Assembly (NCBI RefSeq): GCF_002355895.1
Contig: NZ_AP017652.1
Location: 839,001 to 903,000 of the forward strand
Source of the DNA: Streptococcus sp. NPS 308
Lineage (GTDB): Bacteria; Bacillota; Bacilli; Lactobacillales; Streptococcaceae
Direction: 5' to 3'
DNA length: 64,000 nt
The notes under the pieces were generated by a model, which had not been told where the DNA came from, did no database searches, and saw only the letters and a list, made by a program, of their open reading frames with translations. The position numbers and the translations under genes are program-made. Of the stretch, positions 28,507-37,517 are shown one piece after another (within the stretch, counting starts at the first letter, position 1; each line of letters opens with the position of its first letter).

Positions 28507-29809
28507 CAATCAACAGGCCTTAAACAAAGAAGAGTTTATCACAGAATATCCTAAAATTAGTCAAGTTCTTTTAGATAGAACTCTAGATAATCTTTCTCAA
28601 GAAGATAGTATCTTTATATTTCCAAACGACCTGAAAAATTCTCCTGATTTGGATAAGGACCAAAAGATTTTGGAAACAGTCAATCAGAAAATTAAAACAG
28701 GGAATGTGATTGGATTTCTGGGGTGTGGTCAGGAGAGATTAACCATTTCTTCTCGCTTTTCGAGTAAAAGTGATGACTATTTTTTGCATTATCTATTGCA
28801 GAAAGTTCTAAATATCAATCTCACTAGTTTGGATGTTGGTTTATCGCGCGAGGAAAGACTCTATCAGCTTTTAATCTACCTCTTTCCAAAGTATCTGCAA
28901 GTCGCTCTCCGAAAAGGTCTTTATAAGGAATACCAAAGATTTTCTCATAACGATAGTCATGTAAAGGGAGTGATTGATGTAAGAAATCATCTCAAGAAAA
29001 ACCTTCCTTTTATGGGAAATGTTGCCTACACAACGAGAGAATTCACCTATGATAATCCCCTCATGCAGTTGATCCGTCACACTATTGAATACATTAAAAA
29101 CCAGAAAGGCATTGGTCAAGGAGTATTTGATAATCTCTTAACTAGTCGTGAAAATGTATCTGAAATCGTGCGTGTAACGCCCTCTTATAAACTAGCTAAT
29201 CGTGCCAAGATTATCAGAATGAATAAAATCAAACCTATTCGACACGCCTATTTCAGAGAGTATAGAAAGTTACAGGAGCTTTGCCTGATGATCCTAAATA
29301 GAGAGAAGCATGGGTTAGGATATCAAGAGCAAAAAATCCATGGTATTCTTTTTGATGTTGCTTGGCTTTGGGAAGAATATGTTCATACCTTGTTGCCAAA
29401 AGATTTCATCCATCCACGAAATAAGGATAAGACGGACGGAATTTCAGTATTTTCTAATCGTGAAAGAAAAGTATTTCCAGATTTTTATCATAAAGAGTTA
29501 AAAATAGTTTTAGATGCTAAATATAAAGAACTGGAGTTCACTGAAAAAGGAATCAACCGTGAGGACTTATTCCAGCTGATTTCCTATTCTTATATTTTAA
29601 AAGCTGAGAAAGCTGGTCTTGTTTTTCCGAGCAAGGACAAGGTTATTGATATTGAAATAGGAAAGCTAGCAGGTTATGGAGCTTTGTTGAAGAAGTGGTC
29701 TATTCGAATACCTCAGAATGCCTCATCCTATAGTGCATTTTGTGAAATGATGGAAAATTCAGAAGAAAATTTTAAAGCGCTTATTGATGAAGAAGTGGGG
29801 AGAAACTAA
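28493..29809 (+). CDS. mcrC: McrC-type endonuclease subunit
   Basis: 438-aa McrC-family protein that supplies the nuclease of the McrBC complex. The PD-(D/E)xK core is visible as F-P-D-F (D330) followed by V-L-D-A-K-Y-K (D341, K343). An N-terminal region (1-120) would contact the McrB ring. ATG 28493 is chosen, with GGTGA five bases upstream. ATG 28487 is equally in frame. The overlap with mcrB indicates coupled translation, and a terminator overlaps the stop. The pair is intact, so the system should be functional. Confidence 0.87.
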   Translation: MQLTDNQQALNKEEFITEYPKISQVLLDRTLDNLSQEDSIFIFPNDLKNSPDLDKDQKILETVNQKIKTGNVIGFLGCGQERLTISSRFSSKSDDYFLHYLLQKVLNINLTSLDVGLSREERLYQLLIYLFPKYLQVALRKGLYKEYQRFSHNDSHVKGVIDVRNHLKKNLPFMGNVAYTTREFTYDNPLMQLIRHTIEYIKNQKGIGQGVFDNLLTSRENVSEIVRVTPSYKLANRAKIIRMNKIKPIRHAYFREYRKLQELCLMILNREKHGLGYQEQKIHGILFDVAWLWEEYVHTLLPKDFIHPRNKDKTDGISVFSNRERKVFPDFYHKELKIVLDAKYKELEFTEKGINREDLFQLISYSYILKAEKAGLVFPSKDKVIDIEIGKLAGYGALLKKWSIRIPQNASSYSAFCEMMENSEENFKALIDEEVGRN

Positions 29810-29823
29810 TCTCCTCATTTTTT
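29797..29823 (+). terminator. Intrinsic terminator overlapping the mcrC stop
   Basis: 7-bp stem GGGGAGA / TCTCCTC (one G-T wobble) with the TAA stop in the loop, then six Ts. Confidence 0.75.
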
Positions 29824-29837
29824 ATCTTAAAATCATA

Positions 29838-29850
29838 AAAAACGAACATT
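29838..29850 (+). promoter_or_regulatory. PurBox-like element upstream of guaC
   Basis: AAAAACGAACATT matches the lactic-acid-bacterial PurR box AWWWCCGAACWWT at 12 of 13 positions. It lies 22 bp upstream of the guaC -35. PurR control of a purine interconversion gene is plausible but unproven. Confidence 0.5.
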
Positions 29851-29872
29851 ATTGTTTTATAATTGAAATTAT

Positions 29873-29901
29873 TTGACAAAAACTGTACTTTGGTTTATAA
29901 T
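29873..29901 (+). promoter_or_regulatory. Consensus promoter of guaC
   Basis: TTGACA (29873-29878), 17 bp, then TATAAT (29896-29901), a perfect sigma-A promoter. Confidence 0.93.
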
Positions 29902-29907
29902 GAATCA

Positions 29908-29978
29908 AGGAAACGTCGCAAAAGGCGTAGGGATGCGCAAGCATAGGTAGGTCATTACAAGAGAAGCGAGACATCGAT
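29908..29978 (+). promoter_or_regulatory. Structured 5' leader of guaC
   Basis: The ~70-nt leader contains two small stem-loops: ACGTC / GGCGT closing a GCAAAA loop, and ATGC / GCAT closed by a GCAA (GNRA) tetraloop. Shine-Dalgarno complementarity before the ATG is poor. No known riboswitch class is recognised. It could control translation start. Confidence 0.4.
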
Positions 29979-30965
29979 ATGTTAAATGAATTTCCAATTT
30001 TTGATTACGAAGATATTCAGTTGATCCCTAATAAATGTGTCATTAAAAGCCGTGCAGAAGCGGATACAAGTGTCACACTTGGAAATCACACTTTCAAACT
30101 ACCTGTTGTACCAGCCAACATGCAGACGATTTTGGATGAGAATGTCGCAGAGCAACTGGCTAAAGGCGGATACTTCTACATTATGCACCGTTTTGATGAG
30201 GCGGGACGCATTCCTTTTATCAAACGCATGCACGTTCAAGGGCTCATTGCTTCCATTTCTGTTGGTGTCAAGGATTACGAGTATGACTTTGTTAGCCAGC
30301 TCAAAGCTGATGCTCCGGAATATATCACGATTGATATTGCTCATGGTCATGCAGATAGTGTGATTTCAATGATTCAGCACATCAAGAAAGAATTGCCAGA
30401 TACTTTTGTCATTGCTGGAAATGTGGGAACACCAGAAGCTGTACGTGAATTGGAAAATGCAGGTGCGGATGCTACCAAGGTTGGAATTGGTCCTGGTAAG
30501 GTTTGTATCACCAAGGTTAAGACTGGTTTTGGTACAGGTGGTTGGCAGTTGGCAGCACTACGCTGGTGTGCTAAGGCAGCTCGTAAACCAATCATCGCTG
30601 ATGGTGGGATTCGTACTCATGGCGATATTGCCAAGTCTATCCGTTTCGGTGCTAGCATGGTTATGATTGGTTCTCTTTTTGCAGGACATATCGAAAGCCC
30701 AGGAAAGACGATTGAAGTCGACGGCGAACAGTTCAAAGAATACTATGGTTCAGCTTCACAATACCAAAAAGGAGCTTATAAAAACGTGGAGGGAAAACGC
30801 ATCTTACTTCCTGCAAAAGGGTATTTGCAAGATACCCTTACCGAGATGGAGCAGGATCTGCAGAGTGCCATTTCCTACGCAGGTGGACGCAAGGTTGCCG
30901 ACCTTAAACATGTTGATTATGTGATCGTGAAAAACTCTATCTGGAACGGAGATGCGTCCCACTAA
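29979..30965 (+). CDS. guaC: GMP reductase
   Basis: 328-aa GuaC that reduces GMP to IMP with NADPH, returning guanine nucleotides to the purine pool. It is an IMPDH-like barrel with active-site Cys in [10 protein letters not shown], and [15 protein letters not shown] and M-I-G-S-L-F-A-G binding phosphate. There is no CBS insert, as expected for GMP reductase. A hairpin with no T tract (ATGCGTCC / GGACGCAT) covers the stop codon. Confidence 0.95.
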   Translation: MLNEFPIFDYEDIQLIPNKCVIKSRAEADTSVTLGNHTFKLPVVPANMQTILDENVAEQLAKGGYFYIMHRFDEAGRIPFIKRMHVQGLIASISVGVKDYEYDFVSQLKADAPEYITIDIAHGHADSVISMIQHIKKELPDTFVIAGNVGTPEAVRELENAGADATKVGIGPGKVCITKVKTGFGTGGWQLAALRWCAKAARKPIIADGGIRTHGDIAKSIRFGASMVMIGSLFAGHIESPGKTIEVDGEQFKEYYGSASQYQKGAYKNVEGKRILLPAKGYLQDTLTEMEQDLQSAISYAGGRKVADLKHVDYVIVKNSIWNGDASH

Positions 30966-30991
30966 TGGACGCATACTCCACCCCAAAAAAC

Positions 30992-31020
30992 TTGTTATTA
31001 GAGCAAATTTCTGTTATAAT
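30992..31020 (+). promoter_or_regulatory. Promoter of tRNA-Arg
   Basis: TTGTTA (30992-30997), 17 bp, then TATAAT (31015-31020) with an extended TG. The tRNA starts 11 bp after the -10. Confidence 0.88.
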
Positions 31021-31031
31021 AAGACAAGTTT

Positions 31032-31103
31032 CCACCCTTAGTGTAATGGATATCACGTAAGATTCCGGTTCTTGAGATGGGGGTTCGATTCCCTCAGGGT
31101 GGA
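31032..31103 (+). tRNA. tRNA-Arg (anticodon CCG)
   Basis: 72-nt cloverleaf. The acceptor stem CCACCCT pairs with AGGGTGG, with discriminator A at 31103. The D arm begins with GTG (pairing CAC). The anticodon stem TAAGA / TCTTG encloses loop TTCCGGT, giving anticodon CCG, which reads CGG. T arm GGGGG / CCCTC encloses TTCGATT. CCA is not encoded. It is a single tRNA gene with its own promoter and terminator. Confidence 0.95.
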
Positions 31104-31116
31104 TGTAAACAGCCTA

Positions 31117-31142
31117 AAAAAGCCTTATTTAAAGGCTTTTTT
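31117..31142 (+). terminator. Intrinsic terminator after tRNA-Arg
   Basis: Stem AAAAAGCCTT / AAGGCTTTTT with a 5-nt loop, running into a T tract. Confidence 0.85.
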
Positions 31143-31213
31143 CTTTATACTGCCCCTAAAATTGAAAATTGTCTTCTAAAAAATGCTCAATTCCCCTCCA
31201 GTCCCGTTTTAAA

Positions 31214-31242
31214 GTGACTCAGGGTGCTTTTTTTGATATAAT
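31214..31242 (+). promoter_or_regulatory. Promoter of rnc-smc
   Basis: GTGACT (31214-31219), 17 bp, then TATAAT (31237-31242) with an extended TG. AAAGAGG is the RBS of rnc. Confidence 0.8.
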
Positions 31243-31276
31243 AAGAGGGACTGTTATCAGTTAGAAAGAGGTTGGT

Positions 31277-31975
31277 ATGAAAGAATTACAAACTGTACTG
31301 AAAGACCGTTTTGCAATCGAATTTGCAGATAAAAAGCTACTAGAAACTGCCTTTACTCATACGAGTTATGCTAATGAGCATCGCCTCTTAAAAATTTCAC
31401 ACAATGAGCGCTTGGAATTTTTAGGAGACGCTGTTCTGCAATTATTGATTTCAGAATATCTGTATAAAAAATATCCTAAGAAACCAGAGGGCGATTTGTC
31501 CAAGCTCCGTGCTATGATTGTCCGTGAGGAGAGTTTGGCTGGTTTTGCGCGTGATTGCCAGTTTGATCAGTTTATCAAGCTAGGAAAAGGGGAAGAAAAG
31601 TCTGGTGGGCGCAATCGTGACACCATTCTTGGCGATGCCTTTGAAGCCTTTCTGGGAGCATTGCTTTTAGACAAGGATGTTGCTAGAGTAAAAGAGTTCA
31701 TCTATCAAGTCATGATCCCCAAGGTTGAAGCAGGTGACTTTGAAATGATTAAGGATTATAAGACACACCTGCAAGAGCTACTCCAGGTCAATGGCGATGT
31801 GGATATTCGTTACCAGGTGACCTCTGAAACGGGACCTGCTCATGATAAGATTTTTGATGTAGAAGTCCTGGTTGAAGGCAAGAGTATTGGAAAAGGCCAA
31901 GGGCGTTCTAAAAAATTAGCTGAGCAAGAGGCCGCAAAAAATGCAGTTGAGAAAGGGCTGGATTCATGTATTTAA
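31277..31975 (+). CDS. rnc: Ribonuclease III
   Basis: 232-aa double-strand-specific endoribonuclease for rRNA, mRNA and sRNA processing. The catalytic signature [12 protein letters not shown] and the second acidic site [14 protein letters not shown] are followed by a C-terminal dsRBD (about residues 160-228, ending [12 protein letters not shown]). It overlaps smc by 10 bp, as in other streptococci. Confidence 0.97.
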   Translation: MKELQTVLKDRFAIEFADKKLLETAFTHTSYANEHRLLKISHNERLEFLGDAVLQLLISEYLYKKYPKKPEGDLSKLRAMIVREESLAGFARDCQFDQFIKLGKGEEKSGGRNRDTILGDAFEAFLGALLLDKDVARVKEFIYQVMIPKVEAGDFEMIKDYKTHLQELLQVNGDVDIRYQVTSETGPAHDKIFDVEVLVEGKSIGKGQGRSKKLAEQEAAKNAVEKGLDSCI

Positions 31976-34900
31976 AGGAGATTGAGATTCAGGGATTCAA
32001 GTCCTTTGCTGACAAGACTAAGGTAGTCTTTGACCAAGGTGTGACAGCTGTCGTTGGGCCCAATGGATCTGGAAAGTCAAATATCACAGAAAGTCTGCGA
32101 TGGGCCTTGGGGGAGTCCAGTGTCAAGAGCCTTCGTGGTGGCAAGATGCCCGATGTCATTTTTGCTGGGACTGAAAGTCGGAAACCATTGAACTATGCTT
32201 CTGTTGTCGTAACCTTGGATAATGAAGATGGTTTTATCAAGGATGCGGGGCAGGAAATCAAGGTAGAGCGCCATATCTATCGTAGTGGTGATAGCGAGTA
32301 TCGGATTGATGGTAAGAAAGTCCGTCTGCGTGATGTACATGACCTCTTCTTGGATACCGGTTTGGGACGGGATTCCTTCTCTATTATTTCCCAAGGGAAG
32401 GTTGAGGAGATTTTTAATTCCAAGCCTGAAGAACGCCGTGCCATTTTTGAAGAAGCTGCTGGAGTTTTAAAGTACAAAACTCGAAGAAAAGAAACAGAGA
32501 GCAAACTGCAACAAACTCAGGACAACCTAGACCGCTTAGAGGATATTATCTATGAGTTGGACAATCAAATCAAGCCCCTTGCAAAACAAGCCGAGAATGC
32601 TCGTAAGTTTCTAGACTTGGATGGTCAACGCAAGGCTATTTACTTGGATGTTTTGGTCGCTCAGATTAAGGAAAACAAGGCTGAACTAGAGCTGACGGAA
32701 GAAGAACTAACTCAGGTTCAGGAACTTTTGACTAGTTATTATCAAAAGCGTGAAGAGTTAGAAGAAGAAAATCAAGGTCTTAAAAAGAAACGCCAAGATC
32801 TCCAAGCTCAAATGTCCAAAGACCAAGGAAGTTTGATGGATCTGACGAATCTGATAAGTGATTTAGAACAAAAATTAGCCCTATCAAAACTGGAGTCCGA
32901 GCAAGTAGCCCTCAATCAACAAGAAGCACAAGCCCGTTTGGCGACTTTGGAAGACAAGAGAAAGGCGCTAAGTAAGGAAAAGGTTGAAAAAGAAGCGAAC
33001 CTGGAACAGTTAGAGGAAAGTCTAGCTGAAAACAACAAGGAACTCAATCGTTTAGAAGCGGAGTTGTTGGCATTTTCAGATGATCCTGACCAAATGATCG
33101 AGCTCCTGCGTGAACGTTTTGTTGCGCTTTTACAAGAAGAAGCGGATGTCTCAAACCAACTGACCCGCATCGAGAATGAGTTGGAAAACAGCCGTCAGCT
33201 GTCTCAAAAACAAGCAGATCAACTTGAGAAATTGAAAGAACAGCTTGCTACAGCTAAAGAGAAGGCTAGTCAGCAAAAAGACGAGCTTGAAACCGCCAAG
33301 GAGCAGGTTCAGAAATTATTGGCAGACTACCAAGCCAGTGCCAAGGAACAAGAGGAACAGAAAGTTTCTTACCAAGCCCAGCAGAGCCAACTCTTTGACC
33401 GTCTGGATAGTCTCAAAAATAAGCAGGCTAGAGCCCAAAGTTTGGAAAACATCCTTAGGAATCATAGTAACTTTTACGCAGGTGTTAAGAGTGTTCTCCA
33501 AGAAAAAGACCGCCTAGGTGGGATTATTGGTGCAGTTAGTGAACATTTGACCTTTGATGTGCGTTATCAAACTGCGTTGGAGATTGCACTTGGAGCTAGC
33601 AGTCAGCACATCATCGTAGAAGATGAGAACGCGGCGACTAAGGCTATTGATTTCCTCAAGCGCAACAGAGCCGGTCGTGCAACCTTCCTTCCATTGACAA
33701 CGATCAAGGCTCGTACGATTTCTAGTCAGAATCAGGATGCTATCGCATCAAGTCCAGGCTTCCTTGGTATGGCTGATGACTTGGTGTCGTTTGACAAGAG
33801 ACTAGAAGCCATTTTCAAGAACTTGCTAGCTACGACAGCGATTTTTGATACTGTAGAACATGCGAGTGCCGCAGCTCGTCAAGTTCGCTATCAGGTTCGC
33901 ATGGTGACGCTTGATGGTACCGAATTGCGCACAGGTGGTTCCTACGCGGGGGGTGCCAATCGTCAAAATAACAGTATCTTCATCAAGCCAGAGCTGGAGC
34001 AATTACAAAAAGAAATTGCTAAAGAAGAAGCTGACTTGCGGTCAGAAGAAGCGAGTTTGAAGACCTTGCAAGATGAGATGGCGGTATTGGCAGAAAGATT
34101 AGAAGCTATCAAATCTCAGGGTGAGCAAGCTCGTATCCATGAGCAAGGCTTGTACCTCTCCTATCAACAAACCAATCAGCAAGTGGAAGAGTTAGAGACT
34201 CTTTGGAAACTTCAAGAAGAGGAATTAAATCGCCTATCTGAAGGAGATTGGCAAGCAGACAAGGAAAAATGCCAAGAGCGCCTTGCCAGCATTGCCAGTG
34301 AAAAGCAAAATCTGGAAGCTGAGATTGAAGAGATTAAGTCTAACAAAAATGCTATTCAAGAACGCTATCAAAACTTGCAGGAACAGATTTCTCAAGCGCG
34401 CTTGCTTAAGTCCGAACTGCAAGGACAAAAGCGGTACGAAGTGACTGATATAGAACGCTTAGGTAAGGAACTAGATAGCCTCAATCTCGAACAAAAGGAA
34501 ATTCAGCGCCTTCTCCAAGAAAAGGTTGATAATCTTGAGAAGGTTGATACGGATTTGCTAAGCCAGCAGGTGGAAGAGGCCAAAACTCAGAAAGCCAATC
34601 TTCAACAAGGTCTGATTCGCAAGCAGTTTGAGTTGGATGATATCGAGGGTCAACTGGATGATATTGCCAGCCATTTGAATCAGGCTCGCCAGCAGAATGA
34701 GGAGTGGATTCGCAAGCAAACACGTGCTGAAGCTAAGAAAGAAAAGGTCAGCGAACGCTTGCGCTATCTACAAGCTCAATTAACAGACCAGTACCAGATC
34801 AGCTACACAGAGGCACTAGAAAAGGCTCATGTACTGGAAGACCTAACTCTGGCAGAGCAAGAGGTTAAGGATTTGGAGAAGTCTATTCGCTCACTGGGTC

Positions 34901-35505
34901 CTGTCAACTTGGACGCTATAGACCAGTATGAAGAAGTTCACAACCGTCTGGATTTCCTCAATAGCCAACGGGATGATATTTTGTCTGCGAAAAACCTGCT
35001 CCTTGAGACCATCACAGAGATGAATGATGAGGTTAAGGAACGCTTCAAATCAACCTTTGAGGCGATTCGTGAGTCCTTTAAAGTGACCTTTAGACAGATG
35101 TTTGGCGGTGGTCAGGCAGACTTGATATTGACTGAGGGTGACCTTTTAACAGCTGGTGTGGAGATTTCTGTCCAACCACCAGGTAAGAAAATTCAGTCAC
35201 TCAACCTCATGAGTGGTGGTGAAAAAGCCCTATCGGCCTTGGCCTTATTGTTCTCTATCATTCGAGTCAAAACTATTCCTTTTGTTATCTTGGATGAGGT
35301 AGAGGCGGCACTAGACGAAGCCAATGTTAAACGTTTTGGGGATTACCTCAATCGCTTTGACAAGGATAGTCAGTTTATCGTTGTGACCCACCGTAAGGGA
35401 ACAATGGCGGCAGCAGACTCTATCTATGGGGTTACCATGCAAGAATCAGGTGTTTCTAAGATTGTTTCGGTTAAGTTAAAAGACTTGGAAGAAACAGTAG
35501 ACTAG
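31966..35505 (+). CDS. smc: Chromosome partition protein SMC
   Basis: 1179-aa condensin ATPase for chromosome organisation. Walker A G-P-N-G-S-G-K-S (residues 32-39) is at the N-terminus. Two long coiled-coil arms flank the hinge (about 500-680, G-G-I-I-G-A-V ... [10 protein letters not shown]). The C-terminal signature L-M-S-G-G-E-K-A-L and Walker [12 protein letters not shown] complete the head. Full length and intact. A terminator follows, so here it is not cotranscribed with the HAD-ftsY genes found about 20 kb away. Confidence 0.97.
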   Translation: MYLKEIEIQGFKSFADKTKVVFDQGVTAVVGPNGSGKSNITESLRWALGESSVKSLRGGKMPDVIFAGTESRKPLNYASVVVTLDNEDGFIKDAGQEIKVERHIYRSGDSEYRIDGKKVRLRDVHDLFLDTGLGRDSFSIISQGKVEEIFNSKPEERRAIFEEAAGVLKYKTRRKETESKLQQTQDNLDRLEDIIYELDNQIKPLAKQAENARKFLDLDGQRKAIYLDVLVAQIKENKAELELTEEELTQVQELLTSYYQKREELEEENQGLKKKRQDLQAQMSKDQGSLMDLTNLISDLEQKLALSKLESEQVALNQQEAQARLATLEDKRKALSKEKVEKEANLEQLEESLAENNKELNRLEAELLAFSDDPDQMIELLRERFVALLQEEADVSNQLTRIENELENSRQLSQKQADQLEKLKEQLATAKEKASQQKDELETAKEQVQKLLADYQASAKEQEEQKVSYQAQQSQLFDRLDSLKNKQARAQSLENILRNHSNFYAGVKSVLQEKDRLGGIIGAVSEHLTFDVRYQTALEIALGASSQHIIVEDENAATKAIDFLKRNRAGRATFLPLTTIKARTISSQNQDAIASSPGFLGMADDLVSFDKRLEAIFKNLLATTAIFDTVEHASAAARQVRYQVRMVTLDGTELRTGGSYAGGANRQNNSIFIKPELEQLQKEIAKEEADLRSEEASLKTLQDEMAVLAERLEAIKSQGEQARIHEQGLYLSYQQTNQQVEELETLWKLQEEELNRLSEGDWQADKEKCQERLASIASEKQNLEAEIEEIKSNKNAIQERYQNLQEQISQARLLKSELQGQKRYEVTDIERLGKELDSLNLEQKEIQRLLQEKVDNLEKVDTDLLSQQVEEAKTQKANLQQGLIRKQFELDDIEGQLDDIASHLNQARQQNEEWIRKQTRAEAKKEKVSERLRYLQAQLTDQYQISYTEALEKAHVLEDLTLAEQEVKDLEKSIRSLGPVNLDAIDQYEEVHNRLDFLNSQRDDILSAKNLLLETITEMNDEVKERFKSTFEAIRESFKVTFRQMFGGGQADLILTEGDLLTAGVEISVQPPGKKIQSLNLMSGGEKALSALALLFSIIRVKTIPFVILDEVEAALDEANVKRFGDYLNRFDKDSQFIVVTHRKGTMAAADSIYGVTMQESGVSKIVSVKLKDLEETVD

Positions 35506-35515
35506 TTACCAAATG

Positions 35516-35544
35516 ATAGCATCTCTTAGGAGGTGCTATTTTTT
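35516..35544 (+). terminator. Intrinsic terminator after smc
   Basis: 10-bp stem ATAGCATCTC / GAGGTGCTAT with a TTAG loop (one G-T wobble), then six Ts. Confidence 0.88.
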
Positions 35545-35633
35545 AAAACTCATAGCTTGAATTGTCTATCAAGGTCAGTTCAGGCGCAAAAAACGACATT
35601 TGGGATTTCCTCTTAGCGAAAATACTTGCTCTA

Positions 35634-35642
35634 TGATATAAT
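35634..35642 (+). promoter_or_regulatory. Extended -10 promoter giving a leaderless ribF mRNA
   Basis: TG-a-TATAAT ends only six bases before the ribF ATG (35649), so transcription would start at or within a base of the start codon. Confidence 0.75.
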
Positions 35643-35648
35643 AGTTTC

Positions 35649-36599
35649 ATGATTACAACAGTACCTATTAAGAACGAAAAAGACATTGCAGTACCGGGGA
35701 AAACAGTCCTTGTCCTAGGTTATTTTGATGGCATCCACAAGGGGCATCAGAAACTTTTTGAAGTGGCCAGTAAGGCTTCGATGAAGGATTATTTGCCAGT
35801 TGTCGTGATGACCTTTACGGAGTCGCCAAAACTTGCCTTACAACCTTATCAACCTGAGCTCATGCTTCACATCGTCAATCACGAGGAACGGGAGCACAAG
35901 ATGAAGTGGCACGGAGTAGAGGCTCTTTTCTTACTGGATTTTAGTAGCAAATTTGCTAGTTTAACGGGTCAAGAATTCTTTGATACTTATGTTAGAGCTT
36001 TAAAACCAGCCATTATCGTAGCGGGATTTGATTACACGTTTGGCTCAGATAAGAAAACCGCAGATGACCTGAAGGATTATTTTGATGGAGAGATTATCAT
36101 TGTTCCTCCGGTCGAGGACGAAAAGGGCAAGATTAGTTCCACACGGATTCGTCAAGCTATTCTTGATGGAGATGTCAAGGAAGTCAACCATCTACTAGGC
36201 ACACCTCTCCCAACCCGTGGCATGGTCGTTCATGGAAATGCCCGTGGGCGTACTATCGGTTATCCAACAGCCAATCTGGTCCTCAGAGATCGAACTTATA
36301 TGCCGGCAGATGGTGTCTATGTAGTCGATGTCGAAGTGCAACGTCAGAGATATCGTGGAATGGCAAGTGTTGGAAAAAATGTTACCTTTGATGGAGAAGA
36401 GCCACGTTTTGAAGTCAACATTTTTGACTTTTCAGATGATATTTATGGTGAGACAGTCATGGTCTACTGGCTGGACCGTGTCCGTGATATGGTCAAATTT
36501 GACTCCATCGACGAGCTCGTAGACCAACTCCAGAAAGACGAAGAAATTGCTCGGAACTGGAAGGATGGAGATTCTGTCATTCAAGGGTCTCAGGTATAG
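35649..36599 (+). CDS. ribF: Bifunctional riboflavin kinase / FAD synthetase
   Basis: 316-aa RibF that makes FMN then FAD from riboflavin. The N-terminal nucleotidyltransferase domain has G-Y-F-D-G-I-H-K-G-H-Q and K-I-S-S-T-R-I-R. The C-terminal riboflavin kinase domain has G-R-T-I-G-Y-P-T-A-N-L, A-D-G-V-Y-V and F-E-V-N-I-F-D-F. The ATG lies six bases after the -10 and has no RBS, so the mRNA looks leaderless. The protein aligns with pneumococcal RibF from its first residue (from memory), which supports this start. Confidence 0.94.
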   Translation: MITTVPIKNEKDIAVPGKTVLVLGYFDGIHKGHQKLFEVASKASMKDYLPVVVMTFTESPKLALQPYQPELMLHIVNHEEREHKMKWHGVEALFLLDFSSKFASLTGQEFFDTYVRALKPAIIVAGFDYTFGSDKKTADDLKDYFDGEIIIVPPVEDEKGKISSTRIRQAILDGDVKEVNHLLGTPLPTRGMVVHGNARGRTIGYPTANLVLRDRTYMPADGVYVVDVEVQRQRYRGMASVGKNVTFDGEEPRFEVNIFDFSDDIYGETVMVYWLDRVRDMVKFDSIDELVDQLQKDEEIARNWKDGDSVIQGSQV

Positions 36600-36612
36600 A
36601 AAACGTCTGAAA

Positions 36613-36649
36613 AAGCTACTAGAAGGATTAGTTCTTTTCTAGTAGTTTT
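36613..36649 (+). terminator. Terminator after ribF
   Basis: 9-bp perfect stem CTACTAGAA (36616-36624) / TTCTAGTAG (36637-36645), then TTTT. Confidence 0.8.
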
Positions 36650-36674
36650 GAAAGTGTGATATAATACACTTTCA
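36649..36674 (+). promoter_or_regulatory. Palindromic operator straddling the -10 of the nucleotidyltransferase operon
   Basis: Perfect 9-bp arms TGAAAGTGT (36649-36657) and ACACTTTCA (36666-36674) enclose an 8-bp spacer that contains TATAAT (36660-36665), with an extended TG. A dimeric repressor would block the promoter directly. No regulator gene is adjacent. Confidence 0.65.
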
Positions 36675-36735
36675 GTCCTCTTAGTTACCTATTTTAGCAA
36701 CTATTTATGTTCAAAATTATAGACGAGGCTTTATT

Positions 36736-37509
36736 ATGCAAACGCAAGAAGAAATGAATGTTCTGGTACCGGAAAAATTAGCAGAAATTGAGCGTGATCA
36801 TGGTATCAGAGTTTTATGGGCTATTGAATCTGGTAGTCGTGCTTGGGGATTTGAGTCTCCTGATAGTGACTTTGATGTGCGATTTATCTACAAACACAAG
36901 CAGGATTTTTATCTCCGTTTGAATGAACAGCGTGATGTTATCGAGCTACCAATTGACGATACTTGGGATGTGAGTGGCTGGGATTTAGACAAGACTTTAA
37001 AACTCCTTTACAAGTCTAACCCTACACTATTTGAATGGTTACAGTCTCCAATTATTTATCAACAAACGGATTTTATTGATCGCATACGTCCACTTGCCAA
37101 CCAGTATTTTTCTGAGAAAAAAATGCTGTATCATTACTTGAATACTGCTAGAACTCAAATGAATAAGTATCTTTCAGGAGACAAGGTCAAACCTAAAAAG
37201 TATTTCTATGCGCTGCGTCCTATTTTGGCCTGTCGTTGGATTGAAAAATACCATTCTGTTCCTCCAATTTTATTTGACGATTTGGTCAAAGAATTGCTTC
37301 CTGATGAGATGAAAGAGCATGTATCAAGATTGCTTGATATCAAGGTAAAGGGACCTGAGGGTATGGAAATTGATCCGATTATGCCGATCCAATACTACAT
37401 CATCAAAAATATCAAAGAGTTGGATGCATACGTTCAAAGTGTTAGTGAGGAAAAGAAAGACTGGAGAGCTCTAAATCAATTTTTCCTTGAAGAATTAGAG
37501 CACGACTGA
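36736..37509 (+). CDS. Predicted nucleotidyltransferase (YcgL-like)
   Basis: 257-aa protein of the predicted nucleotidyltransferase family that includes YcgL. The minimal NTase core is clear: G-S-R-A-W-G-F (33-39) followed by D-S-D-F-D-V-R (43-49), whose acidic residues would bind metal. The C-terminal helical part contains K-P-K-K-Y-F-Y-A-L-R-P-I-L-A-C-R-W. The substrate is unknown. It is the first of three co-directed genes (8- and 17-bp gaps) behind a palindromic promoter. Similar NTases occur in toxin-antitoxin and defence settings, but nothing here proves that role. Confidence 0.82.
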   Translation: MQTQEEMNVLVPEKLAEIERDHGIRVLWAIESGSRAWGFESPDSDFDVRFIYKHKQDFYLRLNEQRDVIELPIDDTWDVSGWDLDKTLKLLYKSNPTLFEWLQSPIIYQQTDFIDRIRPLANQYFSEKKMLYHYLNTARTQMNKYLSGDKVKPKKYFYALRPILACRWIEKYHSVPPILFDDLVKELLPDEMKEHVSRLLDIKVKGPEGMEIDPIMPIQYYIIKNIKELDAYVQSVSEEKKDWRALNQFFLEELEHD

Positions 37510-37517
37510 GGTTTTTT

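Noticed and set aside
30952..30974. Hairpin over the guaC stop as a terminator
   Set aside because: The 8-bp stem is good but no T tract follows, so it is not an intrinsic terminator. It may only protect the 3' end.
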